Shown: positions 27,593 through 37,000, counted from the first letter of the stretch. The stretch: DNA of 64,000 nt from Staphylococcus pettenkoferi (GCF_026659735.1 NZ_JANSKK010000007.1:362878-426877); one strand, 5' to 3'. Notes: a model not told the origin generated them from the letters alone. Numbers and translations: made by a program.

Positions 27593-27682
27593 CGGAGGGT
27601 GAGGGATTCGAACCCTCGAGACGCATGGTAACGCCTACACACTTTCCAGGCGTGCTCCTTCGGCCAACTCGGACAACCCTCC
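27593..27682 (-). tRNA. tRNA-Ser (GGA)
   Basis: Class II tRNA with long variable arm, anticodon loop CTGGAAA, T-loop GGTTCGAATCC. No encoded CCA. Last gene of cluster 1, next to the integrase remnant. Confidence 0.96.
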
Positions 27683-27728
27683 ATATGATATTAAAAAAAC
27701 AGAAGCGATTGCCACTTCTGTTTAAGTA

Positions 27729-27800
27729 TGACCCCGACGGGACTCGAACCCGTGTTACTGCCGTGAAAGGGCAGTGTCTTAACCGCTTGACCACGGGGCC
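27729..27800 (-). tRNA. tRNA-Glu (TTC)
   Basis: Cloverleaf with anticodon loop CTTTCAC and T-arm GGGTTCGAGTCCC; no encoded CCA. Confidence 0.96.
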
Positions 27801-27801
27801 A

Positions 27802-27876
27802 TGGCTCCACAGGTAGGATTCGAACCTACGACCGATCGGTTAACAGCCGATAGCTCTACCACTGAGCTACTGTGGA
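27802..27876 (-). tRNA. tRNA-Asn (GTT)
   Basis: Acceptor TCCACAG/CTGTGGA, anticodon loop CTGTTAA, encoded CCA. Confidence 0.96.
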
Positions 27877-27887
27877 ATAATAATAAA

Positions 27888-27961
27888 TGGAGCGGGTGAT
27901 GGGAATCGAACCCACAACATCAGCTTGGAAGGCTGAGGTTTTGCCATTAAACTACACCCGC
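27888..27961 (-). tRNA. tRNA-Gly (TCC), canonical
   Basis: Anticodon loop CTTCCAA with a normal D-arm and TTCGATT T-loop, encoded CCA. This is the decoding glycine tRNA, unlike the three atypical ones at 61774-62033. Confidence 0.96.
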
Positions 27962-27978
27962 CTAATAGTGAACGATTA

Positions 27979-28055
27979 TGGGGCGGTTGATGGGAATCGA
28001 ACCCACGAATGTCGGAACCACAATCCGATGCGTTAACCACTTCGCCACAACCGCC
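27979..28055 (-). tRNA. tRNA-His (GTG)
   Basis: Extra 5' G, anticodon loop TTGTGGT, encoded CCA. The body is identical to the His gene at 62208. Confidence 0.96.
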
Positions 28056-28070
28056 AAACAACGATAGAAA

Positions 28071-28143
28071 TGGTTCAGGACAGAGTCGAACTGCCGACAC
28101 ATGGAGCTTCAATCCATTGCTCTACCAACTGAGCTACTGAACC
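28071..28143 (-). tRNA. tRNA-Phe (GAA)
   Basis: Acceptor GGTTCAG/CTGAACC, anticodon loop TTGAAGC. First member of a Phe-Asp-fMet block that recurs base for base at 62536-62770. Confidence 0.96.
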
Positions 28144-28147
28144 ATAA

Positions 28148-28223
28148 TGGCGGTCCCGACGGGAATCGAACCCGCGATCTCCTGCGTGACAGGCAGGCGT
28201 GTTAACCGCTACACTACGGGACC
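28148..28223 (-). tRNA. tRNA-Asp (GTC)
   Basis: Anticodon loop CTGTCAC, T-arm CGGGTTCGAATCCCG, encoded CCA. Confidence 0.96.
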
Positions 28224-28231
28224 ATTGGTAA

Positions 28232-28305
<74 letters not shown>

Positions 28306-28331
28306 TTAATACTATTTAAGACTACCTTTCT

Positions 28332-28360
28332 AATATATCATTTATTTTAAGGTAAGTCAA
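28332..28360 (-). promoter_or_regulatory. promoter of tRNA cluster 1
   Basis: Minus strand TTGACT, 17 bases, TATATT, about 27 bases ahead of the fMet gene. The cluster is thus a transcription unit of its own, separate from any rRNA operon. Confidence 0.8.
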
Positions 28361-28725
28361 CAACTAATTTACATTAGTTTTACAAACACTTTAATAAGCC
28401 ACTCATAATTGCGTGCCTCATTAACAAGACCTTTACAGTATATAAACTTTCACAAAGAAAGTCAATGCATTGCACTGAGAAATTATTGTAAAAAAGCACT
28501 ACATATCCCATAACTATACCTAAAGTGTTTAAATGACCTTACAAATACATTGGAATTCTACTCCCCCACTTCTGCATAGTGTAAAAGTTGCAGCGTAATT
28601 GCGATATCCATTTCTATAAAAAAAGTACTCCCTCACCTATCCTACCAACCAAAAAATGAACTCAAACAAAATATTATCGCCTAAGCTCCTAACAAACGCA
28701 CTCAACTTACCAAAGCGTCATAAAA
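28361..28725. other. non-coding stretch
   Basis: AT-rich DNA between the tRNA promoter and the hydrolase terminator; no frame with a ribosome site, RNA gene or repeat seen. Confidence 0.5.
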
Positions 28726-28746
28726 AGGAGAGCCACACGCCCTCCT
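28726..28746 (-). terminator. terminator after the RBBP9-like gene
   Basis: Minus strand AGGAGGGC, a short loop, GCTCTCCT, then TTTTT. Confidence 0.78.
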
Positions 28747-28751
28747 CTCAT

Positions 28752-29309
28752 TTAATCACTCATTATACCTTGCATGCGCTCCTGAAGCTTTGTGAAGGTC
28801 GTAAAGCCGTTATCTTCAAGGAAATGGCCACCTCTGTCTGTAACTCTACAACGGCCATCTAAAGACTGCATCAGACGCTCTGTCTCTTTATAAGAAACAT
28901 GATGGTCATCTTTAGAACATAAACCATAGAAACGATCGACTTTCTTCTTCACAGCTTCGTAATCAATAGAAATACCGTCTAAATTAATATTCTCATCAAT
29001 ATCTTTCGCATCCTCTTTAAACCCTGAAATACTAAAGAATCCTTCGATATGCTCTACATCAGATTGTTCGAGATATTTCAAGCTAGCGATAGTACCAAAG
29101 CCATGAGTAACGAAGTACGTCTCATACTTACGAATATGTATTTGTTTATTCATCTCTTCTACCCAGTGATCAATGGCGTCGTTATCCTCTACCGGCAAAT
29201 TAAATAATGTCACATGATATCCTTCGAGTTGTAAGTTATTGCTGAGCCATTCGTACCAGTGGTTTGTCGAATCACCATATTTTGAATGCACGATAATTAC
29301 GTCTGTCAT
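28752..29309 (-). CDS. RBBP9/YdeN-like alpha/beta hydrolase lacking the usual nucleophile
   Basis: The 185-residue protein has the fold of the RBBP9/YdeN serine hydrolases: VIIVHSKYGDSTNHWYEWL at the N terminus, an acid-loop region CSKDDHHVSY near residue 131 and the final histidine in RGGHFLED near 160. Where active members have GHSxG, this one reads THGFG (near residue 69), so glycine replaces the serine and catalysis by the standard triad seems impossible unless another residue serves. Single gene behind AAGGGAG with its own terminator. Confidence 0.78.
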   Translation of the reverse strand: MTDVIIVHSKYGDSTNHWYEWLSNNLQLEGYHVTLFNLPVEDNDAIDHWVEEMNKQIHIRKYETYFVTHGFGTIASLKYLEQSDVEHIEGFFSISGFKEDAKDIDENINLDGISIDYEAVKKKVDRFYGLCSKDDHHVSYKETERLMQSLDGRCRVTDRGGHFLEDNGFTTFTKLQERMQGIMSD

Positions 29310-29501
29310 ATAGCATGCTCCCTTACTTATTCATATTCAACTTACGTTCTTAATTTGAGTTTATTTTAACATACTTTCATCAGTAACTCATGAAGTCCTC
29401 TCACCCTAGTCGATAGCGCCATTACTGCTCACGTTTTTTTCTCCACTTTTAAAAGTATGAAAAAGCACCTACTCCATCAAAAACTCCATTACAATAAACG
29501 A

Positions 29502-29534
29502 AACCGCCCCATAACCTTAAATTATGGAACGGTT
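29502..29534 (-). terminator. terminator after hemG
   Basis: AACCG-CCCCATAA and TTATGGAA-CGGTT arms with two mismatches; TTTCGTTTATT follows on the minus strand. End of the hemE-hemH-hemG transcript. Confidence 0.75.
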
Positions 29535-29583
29535 AATACGTAATATTACAACACTACTACAGCGTTAAATACAACTTCATATT

Positions 29584-30981
29584 CTAGAAGTCTTCCATCA
29601 TGCTTTCTACAGCCTCTTTGGCCTGTTTCACACAATCTGGTAACCCCACAGCCTCAAATGGAGCGCCAGTAATACGCAAACGTGGATACGTCTGTTGAAT
29701 ATGATCTTGAATCTCATGAATCGCTTTAATATGTCCTACATGGTATTGTGGCATACTCTTAGGCATACGATTAACGATGCTAAAGTCAGGATTGCCCTTG
29801 AAGACCATCATGTTGCTCAAATCTTCAGTTACCATGCGCACGATTTCCTCATCCGTATGGTCTTGGACAATTGTATCAGCGGGACGACCTACGTAGGCAC
29901 GTAGTAGAACCTTTCCTTCTGGAGTGGTAAAAGGCCATTTCTTGCTCGTCCATGTACAAGCAGTAATACGTGTATCACTCGTTCTGGAAATCACGAATCC
30001 TGTACCATCGTAAGTGTTCTCAATGTTAGATTCATCAAACGCTAAGACAACTGTCGCGACGGATGTGGAATCCATCGTTTTGAAATAGTCAAATGCGGGG
30101 TCGTGTTGGAACCACTTCATAAAAGTTTGATGCGGCGTTGTAACAATGACACCATCGTACTCAACTTCTTCCCCCTCAATGACTAAGTCATAATTAGTTT
30201 GAGAAACGATAATATCTTCAACCGGTGTATTATATTTAATTTCAACATTCAGCTTATTAATTAAATAATATTCGAGATGTTCAATAAATGAGCTTAATCC
30301 ATTTTTAAATTGACGAAATTGACCGCTTGGCGCACCTGGGTAAAGTTGTTTCTTACGTTGGCGTTCTTGTTTCTCGTGTTTCATCCCTTTAATCAAGCTA
30401 CCATATTCTTCTTCTCGTTGTTTAAATTGCGGGAAAGTACTCATGAGGCTGAGCTTATCAATATCCGTACCGTAAATGCCGCCCATCAATGGTTCGATTA
30501 AGTTCACGAGTACTTCGTCTCCGAGACGTTGACGGAAAAAATCACCTACAGATATATCATCTCTCATCTTGATCGGCTTTTTAAACAAGTCTAATCCTGC
30601 ACGTAGTTTACCTTTAAAGGAAATTAAACGCGTCTTAAGAAATGGCTTCACATCAGTTGGGATACCCATTATGGAGCCACCAGGGATCGGATAAAGCTTG
30701 TTCTTCGCATAAATATATGACTGTCCTGTGCGATTCGTCTCAAGTTGGTCACCTAAGCCAATATCTTTCGCAACATCGGTCATAATAGGCTTACGTCCTA
30801 AATAAGATTCCGGTCCGAGCTCAATGGTATAGCCATCTTTACGATACGTCTTAATCTTACCGCCAGGACGCCCGGTAGCTTCATAGATTGTCACATCAAC
30901 ATCAGGATGTTGTTTCTTAATATAATATGCACTCGAAAGACCAGTGATTCCTGCACCTATAATCGCTATCTGTCTTGCCAA
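29584..30981 (-). CDS. hemG: coproporphyrinogen III oxidase HemG/HemY (CgoX)
   Basis: The 465-residue FAD enzyme starts with the Rossmann motif IAIIGAGITGLSSAYY; RPGGKIKTYRKDGYTIELGPESYLG follows near residue 41, and the FAD-closing EAVGLPDCVKQA lies near the C terminus. In Firmicutes it oxidises coproporphyrinogen III to coproporphyrin III, the middle step of the coproporphyrin heme route. Start is TTG at 30981 behind AAAGGAAG, with the family N terminus MARQIAII. It follows hemH by 25 bases as third gene of hemEHG. Confidence 0.95.
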   Translation of the reverse strand: MARQIAIIGAGITGLSSAYYIKKQHPDVDVTIYEATGRPGGKIKTYRKDGYTIELGPESYLGRKPIMTDVAKDIGLGDQLETNRTGQSYIYAKNKLYPIPGGSIMGIPTDVKPFLKTRLISFKGKLRAGLDLFKKPIKMRDDISVGDFFRQRLGDEVLVNLIEPLMGGIYGTDIDKLSLMSTFPQFKQREEEYGSLIKGMKHEKQERQRKKQLYPGAPSGQFRQFKNGLSSFIEHLEYYLINKLNVEIKYNTPVEDIIVSQTNYDLVIEGEEVEYDGVIVTTPHQTFMKWFQHDPAFDYFKTMDSTSVATVVLAFDESNIENTYDGTGFVISRTSDTRITACTWTSKKWPFTTPEGKVLLRAYVGRPADTIVQDHTDEEIVRMVTEDLSNMMVFKGNPDFSIVNRMPKSMPQYHVGHIKAIHEIQDHIQQTYPRLRITGAPFEAVGLPDCVKQAKEAVESMMEDF

Positions 30982-31006
30982 TTGAATTCACGCTTCCTTT
31001 ACTTGC

Positions 31007-31930
31007 TTAGTAGATTGATTGTACCTCATCCACAATAGCTCCGATAAACAGTGGATCCGTGTTCGGCATTTGAGGTCTGTAATAGTTGACTCCGAGTTCG
31101 TCACATACAACTTTACACTCGTGATCATTGTCGTAAAGCACTTCAAGATGTTCACAGACGAAACCAACGGGTGTGTAAATAAAATGTTGGTAGCCGTGTT
31201 CTTGATAAAGTGTTCTCGTTAAATCTTGTACGTCAGGTCCTAGCCATGGTGTACCTGTATTACCTTCTGATTGCCATCCTTCTGCTACATGAAAAATGTC
31301 AGAGTGTGCCTGCATCAATTCCGCTGTTTCATGCAATTCTTGAGGATATGGATCGTTGTTACGTTCAATCATGCCTTTAGGTAAACTGTGTGCAGAAACC
31401 ACAAGCACAGTGTTGTCATGTTCATCTTTTGGAATTTGTGCCAACGTTTCATTCACTTTTTCTGTCCAATATTGAATGAATTTAGGCTGTTTGAAATAGT
31501 GCTTCACGTGAGTCAATTTGATGTCATATTTCTCAGCCTCTTCTTCAGCCCTTTTATCATAAGAACCTACTGAGAATGATGAGTAATGAGGCGCTAATAC
31601 AACCGTTACCGCTTCTTCGATACCATCTTGATGCATCGCTTCGACCGCATCTTCAATATAAGGATGGATGTGTTTCAAACCGATGTATAACTTAAACGTC
31701 GTATCCTCATATGCCTCATTCAATGCATCTCTTAAAGCTTCGGCTTGCTTGTCTGTTGTATGTGCGAGCGGTGAAAGCCCTCCGATAAATTCGTAACGAT
31801 CTTTTAAATCTTGAACCTCTTCTTCTGAAGGTTTCTTACCGTGACGAATGTCAGTGTAATATGGTTCAATATCGCTTTCTTTGTATGGCGTACCATATGC
31901 CATTACGAGTAAACCTACAGTTCGAGTCAT
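31007..31930 (-). CDS. hemH: coproporphyrin ferrochelatase HemH (CpfC)
   Basis: The 307-residue chelatase inserts iron into coproporphyrin III. Conserved features: the tyrosine in VMAYGTPYKE near residue 11, FIGGLSPLAHTTD near 47, the catalytic histidine in VSAHSLPKG near 180 and the late FVCEHLEVLYDND glutamate near 260. It starts at ATG behind AAGGATGG, 52 bases after hemE. Confidence 0.96.
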   Translation of the reverse strand: MTRTVGLLVMAYGTPYKESDIEPYYTDIRHGKKPSEEEVQDLKDRYEFIGGLSPLAHTTDKQAEALRDALNEAYEDTTFKLYIGLKHIHPYIEDAVEAMHQDGIEEAVTVVLAPHYSSFSVGSYDKRAEEEAEKYDIKLTHVKHYFKQPKFIQYWTEKVNETLAQIPKDEHDNTVLVVSAHSLPKGMIERNNDPYPQELHETAELMQAHSDIFHVAEGWQSEGNTGTPWLGPDVQDLTRTLYQEHGYQHFIYTPVGFVCEHLEVLYDNDHECKVVCDELGVNYYRPQMPNTDPLFIGAIVDEVQSIY

Positions 31931-31982
31931 ACATTACCATCCTTTTCTACTTAACTTTTTCTTTGTATAAAATGGGTTGTGT

Positions 31983-33017
31983 CTAGCGACGAGAATACTC
32001 ATGCACGAATTGTGTCACTTTCTTCAATGTTTCAGGTTGAACTTGCGGGAAGACACCATGTCCAAGGTTGAATATATGTTGACCGTAGTCGCGACCTTGA
32101 TCAATAATCTGTTTAACATTCTCTTCAATAACATCCCATGGCGCTAATAATAACGATGGATCAAGATTACCTTGTAGTGTCTTGTTTATGCCTAACTGCT
32201 GAGCTTCTTTGATAGATAAACGCCAATCTAAGCCAAGCACATCAATTGGTAAATCATTCCATTCTTGAGCGAGATGGCTAGCACCTACGCCAAATAAGAT
32301 AATCGGTACATCATGTTGTGCTTTAATACCGGAAATCAATTTCTGCATCGCTGGCTTGATATAGCGACGGTAATCACTAACATTAAGCGCCCCTACCCAA
32401 GAATCAAACACTTGAATGAGTTCTGCGCCAGCTTCAATTTGAGCACTTACATAAGCAATAGACATGTCTACGAGATGATCCATTAATGCGAACCATGTTG
32501 CTTCATCGCGATACATCATTGCTTTCGTAAAATGATAATTTTTAGAAGGCCCACCTTCAATCATGTAACTCGCTAAAGTAAATGGCGCACCTGTAAAGCC
32601 GATGAGTGGCACATTTAATTTCTCTTCAGTTAATAGTTTAATCGTATCTAAGACGTAAGGTACATCACGTTTAGGATCGATTTGTCCTAATTTCTCCACA
32701 TCTTGTATCGTCTTGATGGGATTAGAAATCACAGGGCCAACGCCTGATTTGATTTCTACGTCTACACCTATAGGCTTTAACGGTGTCATAATATCTTTAT
32801 ATAGTACTGCTGCATCAGTCCCATAATTATCTACAGGTAAATGTGTTACGTACGCACATAATTCAGGTTGATGCGTGATTTCGAAGAGTGAATATTTCTC
32901 TTTCAAGCGTCGATATTCTGGCTGTGAGCGACCTGCTTGTCTCATAAACCACACTGGAGTATGGTCAACAGGTTTGCCTTGAATCATATCTAGAATCGTA
33001 TTGTTCTTAATAGACAC
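31983..33017 (-). CDS. hemE: uroporphyrinogen decarboxylase HemE
   Basis: HemE decarboxylates uroporphyrinogen III to coproporphyrinogen III. The 344-residue enzyme has the family signatures [16 protein letters not shown] near residue 20 and [20 protein letters not shown] near 133. I set the start at GTG 33017, right behind GTAGGAGG, which gives the family N terminus; the longer ATG frame would begin upstream of the ribosome site. First gene of hemEHG, divergent from traP. Confidence 0.95.
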   Translation of the reverse strand: MSIKNNTILDMIQGKPVDHTPVWFMRQAGRSQPEYRRLKEKYSLFEITHQPELCAYVTHLPVDNYGTDAAVLYKDIMTPLKPIGVDVEIKSGVGPVISNPIKTIQDVEKLGQIDPKRDVPYVLDTIKLLTEEKLNVPLIGFTGAPFTLASYMIEGGPSKNYHFTKAMMYRDEATWFALMDHLVDMSIAYVSAQIEAGAELIQVFDSWVGALNVSDYRRYIKPAMQKLISGIKAQHDVPIILFGVGASHLAQEWNDLPIDVLGLDWRLSIKEAQQLGINKTLQGNLDPSLLLAPWDVIEENVKQIIDQGRDYGQHIFNLGHGVFPQVQPETLKKVTQFVHEYSRR

Positions 33018-33385
33018 CGTGCTTCCTCCTACTTTATAATCATTCTTATCTATATTACCACATTGACTTTTCGGCGGTATTTTAAACTGCTTAAATGTCA
33101 CAAAAAAGACATACAGCTAACGTTCCGAAAAGCATTGTCTCAACGTTTATGTTATATTATTAAACAATCATTATCATAACATATCTCGACGGTGACGTTA
33201 GTATATTAAATGACTTTTCATCACAAATACGAAAGTCAGAACGTGCACGTCACCTAGGAAAAATGTTTAACATAGAGATATTTAAGTTATGAATAAATGT
33301 AAGGTGAACATCATATACTTTAAATAAATGGTGAATCACTCATGAACTAACAAAGATATAAAGACAGCTCAAGGGGGTAATCGCT
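33018..33385. promoter_or_regulatory. divergent hemE-traP control region
   Basis: 368 bases without genes. It must hold both promoters. At 33162-33176 the sequence AAACAATCATTATCA (minus strand TGATAATGATTGTTT) keeps one perfect half of a Fur-type 7-1-7 site and a partial second half; this is suggestive only. Confidence 0.4.
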
Positions 33386-33886
33386 ATGAAATTATATGCG
33401 ACATATGGTACTTATGGCTATTTAAATCAAATTCGAGTTAAACATCCTGAACATCCACTTTTACAATTCTCAGCACCTGACTCTTCAGTCATCTTTGAGG
33501 AGACAGATGACAAGACCGTGCTCAAACAACCTATCGTCTACGATGTTGTGAATGCAACAGGTGAACTCGATGAAGATCAATTCTTCTCAGTATTATTTAT
33601 ACCAACATCTGAAGATCATGCTTATCAACTTGAGAATAAATTAAAAAATATTTCACCTGATTTCAGCCAATTTGCTGGTTTCAGAAGTTACCGTTTCTTA
33701 AAACCAGAAAAAGGCATGACGTATAAAATCTATTTTGGATTTAATTCACGCAGAGACTATGAAGATTTCAAACAATCCGCAACGTTCCAAGAGAACTTTG
33801 CTAAATCTGCATTAAGTCAGTTCTTTGGTTCTTCAGGTCAACATTCAAGTTACTTTGAACGTTACCTCTTCCCTATCGAAGAGTAA
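33386..33886 (+). CDS. traP: TRAP (target of RNAIII-activating protein), ABM-fold protein
   Basis: The 166-residue protein begins MKLYATYGTYGYLNQI as staphylococcal TRAP does and has the length of that family. The C-terminal half (about residues 66-160, FFSVLFIPTSEDHAYQLENK and later GMTYKIYFGFNSRRDYEDF) is an antibiotic-biosynthesis-monooxygenase-like ferredoxin fold, shared with HmoB-type heme-degrading enzymes. A role in virulence control was proposed in S. aureus and disputed; a heme-linked role fits its neighbour hemE. Start behind AAGGGGG. Single gene. Confidence 0.9.
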   Translation: MKLYATYGTYGYLNQIRVKHPEHPLLQFSAPDSSVIFEETDDKTVLKQPIVYDVVNATGELDEDQFFSVLFIPTSEDHAYQLENKLKNISPDFSQFAGFRSYRFLKPEKGMTYKIYFGFNSRRDYEDFKQSATFQENFAKSALSQFFGSSGQHSSYFERYLFPIEE

Positions 33887-33944
33887 GTAGATGGATATGT
33901 AAAAGTTTTCGACTATCATTACTAAAAACGATAAGATACAGTTA

Positions 33945-33979
33945 ACAGCCCACAAATGAACAAAATATTTGTGGGCTGT
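33945..33979. terminator. bidirectional terminator traP/ecsB
   Basis: ACAGCCCACAAAT and ATTTGTGGGCTGT, a perfect 13-bp stem between convergent genes. Confidence 0.9.
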
Positions 33980-34043
33980 TAGTTATATTAGCAGAAATAA
34001 CTTGAAAACGATCGTTAGTTTTAAAGTTCGATTCTTCTTTATA

Positions 34044-35267
34044 TCAATCACGTAATAGCGTTTCTTGGTATTTTAACTTTTTAACAATATTGATGATTGT
34101 AAGCCAGCCTACCAATATAAAGACGAGACTTGCAAAGATGTATTGGATAGCAATAAATGCATAGATAATAATAAATATTATCGCTACAACGATCATTAAG
34201 CGATAAAGGAACTGACGATAACCTTTAATCACTTTACTATCATCCACTGGCCAAACTTGCGGCCACAAACCATAGGCTTGTTGCGTATAGAACTGTGCCA
34301 TTTGAAGTAAGATAATATACATAAATAGACTGCCGATAATTAGGCTAATGATCGGTTGGTGTAGCCAAATCATCAATACTGCCGCGATAACGACTAAACG
34401 TAGAATGATGTTAAACGCATCTTTCCCTCTCGCAAAGCTACGCGTAAATAAGAATAAATACATGCGTTCACTTGAGAATTTAGAGCCTTTAGGTACAGAC
34501 AATAAAGGATCTAAATAACGACGGCGTACTGCAGATTCACTGAGATGTTTCACATCTGTGAACATATTGACAAATTTGTAGTAATTCGTATGATGTTGCT
34601 GCTCGATTTGAATCATGCGTTCCCAAGGAAAAAGATGATTGCGACTCGCCAACCAGATAAAGAATGCAAATGCGATGAGCACACCTATAATAGCCACGCT
34701 CGTGAATTTACCTACATCGAGTGCGACATAGTATCCCATCGTAAAGATAATGAATAACACAACGTGCACAGACCAATTCTCAAGACCATACTTAAACCAT
34801 TGCCATTTCAGTACTAAACCGAGGAATGGTGCAACGATAGCAAGGACGGCAAACAGAATATAGAATCCGTACGTATGACCTTTGATTTGGTAGAACAAAG
34901 GAAAGAACACAATGAGTAGCACGATCTGTAAGGCAATTCTTTGCAAGTAGCTATAAATTAGGCTGTAACGCATATAACGTTTCATATGTCGTTCGAATGG
35001 TAATAAGAATAACTTGTCCGCTTCTTTCAATAACGTGCGTACCGGAAACATCGAAGTTAAGGCAAAGATGATACTCGTAATGAGCGAGTAATTGATTCCT
35101 CTAGGTATCGCACGCAACCATTGACCGTAGCCAAGGATAAAGGCTCCTAGTAAAAGAACAAGAAATACTGAGAAATGACCATTAAAGATAAATTTGTTGT
35201 AGTAGCGCTTTTCCTTAGCGATAGCCTCTTTACGCGTCTTAAACAACGTTTGCGCTTGGTCCGTCAT
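34044..35267 (-). CDS. ecsB: ABC transporter membrane subunit EcsB
   Basis: The 407-residue integral membrane protein has about eight hydrophobic segments in two groups with a cytosolic middle (about residues 200-270, HLFPWERMIQIEQQHH). It is the partner of EcsA; in Firmicutes EcsAB affects regulated membrane proteolysis, secretion and peptide-pheromone traffic. Its ATG overlaps the ecsA stop in an ATGA junction, showing coupled translation. Confidence 0.93.
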   Translation of the reverse strand: MTDQAQTLFKTRKEAIAKEKRYYNKFIFNGHFSVFLVLLLGAFILGYGQWLRAIPRGINYSLITSIIFALTSMFPVRTLLKEADKLFLLPFERHMKRYMRYSLIYSYLQRIALQIVLLIVFFPLFYQIKGHTYGFYILFAVLAIVAPFLGLVLKWQWFKYGLENWSVHVVLFIIFTMGYYVALDVGKFTSVAIIGVLIAFAFFIWLASRNHLFPWERMIQIEQQHHTNYYKFVNMFTDVKHLSESAVRRRYLDPLLSVPKGSKFSSERMYLFLFTRSFARGKDAFNIILRLVVIAAVLMIWLHQPIISLIIGSLFMYIILLQMAQFYTQQAYGLWPQVWPVDDSKVIKGYRQFLYRLMIVVAIIFIIIYAFIAIQYIFASLVFILVGWLTIINIVKKLKYQETLLRD

Positions 35268-36001
35268 ACGCGTGTACCACCTTGCGTCACGTGAATGTAA
35301 ATCTCATCTAAAGTCTTATCCGTTAAACCTGTTTGTTCACGTAGTTCATCTAAGTTCCCTATTGCTACAATCTCACCTTGGTCAATAATAATGAAACGAT
35401 CACAATAGCGTTCAGCCGTCGCTAAAATATGCGTACTCATCAAGACGGTACGCCCTTCCTCTTTCTTCTCTACCATGAGGTCAAGCATGGATTGAATACC
35501 TAGCGGGTCGAGCCCTAAGAACGGTTCGTCGATGATGTAAAGTTCAGGTTCTACGATGAACGCACAAATAATCATGACTTTCTGTTTCATCCCTTTAGAA
35601 AAATGACTTGGGAAGACCTTAAGTTCTTTCTCTAAACGAAATGTTTCAAGTAATGGCTGTGCTCTTTTCATCGCAGTTTCTCGACTAATGTTATAAGCCA
35701 TCGCTGTCATATAAATATGCTCTTCTAAAGTTAATTCGTCATATATTACGGGCGCTTCAGGAATGTATGAGAGTTTACGTCGATACGTTTCAACGTCATC
35801 TTGAATATTCGTTCCTGAAATTGAGAGTTGCCCTTCAGTAGGTTGTAATAGTCCTAAGATGTGCTTGATCGTTGTACTTTTACCTGCACCATTAAGCCCT
35901 ATCAAACCTACGATTTCACCTTCATTCAAATCGAAATTGAGATCTTTAATCACAGGTTTCTTGCCGTAACCACCTGTGAGATGTTCAACTTGTACTGTCA
36001 T
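35264..36001 (-). CDS. ecsA: ABC transporter ATP-binding subunit EcsA
   Basis: The 245-residue ATPase has Walker A GLNGAGKSTT near residue 36, the signature-like FSKGMKQK near 135 and Walker B LYIIDEPFLGLDP near 153, then the H-loop STHILATAE. The ATG at 36001 is behind GGAGGTGCCGT; an in-frame ATG 13 codons upstream precedes that site. First gene of ecsAB and divergent from hit, the same arrangement as in Bacillus. Confidence 0.95.
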   Translation of the reverse strand: MTVQVEHLTGGYGKKPVIKDLNFDLNEGEIVGLIGLNGAGKSTTIKHILGLLQPTEGQLSISGTNIQDDVETYRRKLSYIPEAPVIYDELTLEEHIYMTAMAYNISRETAMKRAQPLLETFRLEKELKVFPSHFSKGMKQKVMIICAFIVEPELYIIDEPFLGLDPLGIQSMLDLMVEKKEEGRTVLMSTHILATAERYCDRFIIIDQGEIVAIGNLDELREQTGLTDKTLDEIYIHVTQGGTRV

Positions 36002-36129
36002 ACGGCACCTCCATACATGTATTCTACCAAATTGTAGCACAGAATCATAAAGATGCTAGCATGAAATGACGGGTCAATTTGAATAATGCTATAATAGAAA
36101 TTATGATAATAACAAGGAGTGAGGTAAAG

Positions 36130-36555
36130 ATGTCTGAAACAATTTTTAGTAAAATTATCGCCGGTGAAATCCCTAGTCACAAAGTATATGAGAACGACTA
36201 TGTATATGCGTTTCTAGATATTTCTCAAGTCACTAAGGGACATACGTTACTCGTGCCTAAGAAACCTTCTGCAAACATCTTTGAAACAGATGCAGAAACG
36301 ATGAAACATATCGGTGAAGCACTACCTAAAGTGGCAAATGCGATTAAACAAGCATTTAATCCAGATGGACTCAATATTGTGCAAAATAACGGTGAGTTCG
36401 CTGATCAATCTGTCTTCCACCTTCATTTCCATTTCTTACCACGTTATGAGAATGATGTGGACGGTTTCGGTTACAAATGGGAAACGCATGAAGATGAATT
36501 AAATGATGATAAAAAAGCAGAAATTGCTGAACAAATTCGTGCGCAATTTGACTAA
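36130..36555 (+). CDS. hit: HIT family nucleotide hydrolase (Hit)
   Basis: The 141-residue protein belongs to the histidine-triad (HINT-like) family: the triad is HLHFHFLPR near residue 97 and IIAGEIPSHKVYENDYVYAFLDI forms the N-terminal part. These enzymes cleave phosphoramidates or AMP-linked compounds. The ATG at 36130 is preceded by GTGAGGTAAAG. Divergent from ecsAB, with the YtxH-type gene following on the same strand. Confidence 0.92.
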   Translation: MSETIFSKIIAGEIPSHKVYENDYVYAFLDISQVTKGHTLLVPKKPSANIFETDAETMKHIGEALPKVANAIKQAFNPDGLNIVQNNGEFADQSVFHLHFHFLPRYENDVDGFGYKWETHEDELNDDKKAEIAEQIRAQFD

Positions 36556-36634
36556 CAATGCTTATTCCATTGTGAAACGGGTACAGTGATAAATAAGTAT
36601 GATAAGAGACTTTGTTAATGTGAGGAGAATGAAT

Positions 36635-37000
36635 ATGAAAGCAGTGCAATTACTACTTGGTGCGAGCGCTGGTATTGCGACAGGTTTAGGTGTCGTATTG
36701 ATGAATCGTAATCGCAAAAACGCACCTGTATCTCATGCACAAGCGAAACAACCTGTAGGTGCAGAATCTGAACTTGATAGAGAAATCAATACGATTAAAC
36801 AAAGTATTAATGATATTAAAAACTATGCAGTTCAAATCAAATCTGAAAGTACAGCGTTCGGCAGTTCTATTGGCGATGAAGTGAAAGAACTCATCGGTAA
36901 CTTTAAATCTGATATTAATCCAAATATCGAACGTATCCAATCTAATATCGAGAATTTACAAAATAGAGGCGAAGAAATTTCAAAGACATTTGAAAAATAG
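36635..37000 (+). CDS. YtxH-like membrane-associated protein
   Basis: A 121-residue protein with one N-terminal glycine-rich helix (MKAVQLLLGASAGIATGLGV) followed by a basic patch (NRNRKN) and a long charged helical region (about 45-120, ELDREINTIKQSINDIKNYA), the layout of YtxH-domain proteins. Function unknown. The second of two close ATG codons (36635) has the right spacing to GAGGAG. It sits between hit and a terminator and may share the hit transcript. Confidence 0.7.
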   Translation: MKAVQLLLGASAGIATGLGVVLMNRNRKNAPVSHAQAKQPVGAESELDREINTIKQSINDIKNYAVQIKSESTAFGSSIGDEVKELIGNFKSDINPNIERIQSNIENLQNRGEEISKTFEK

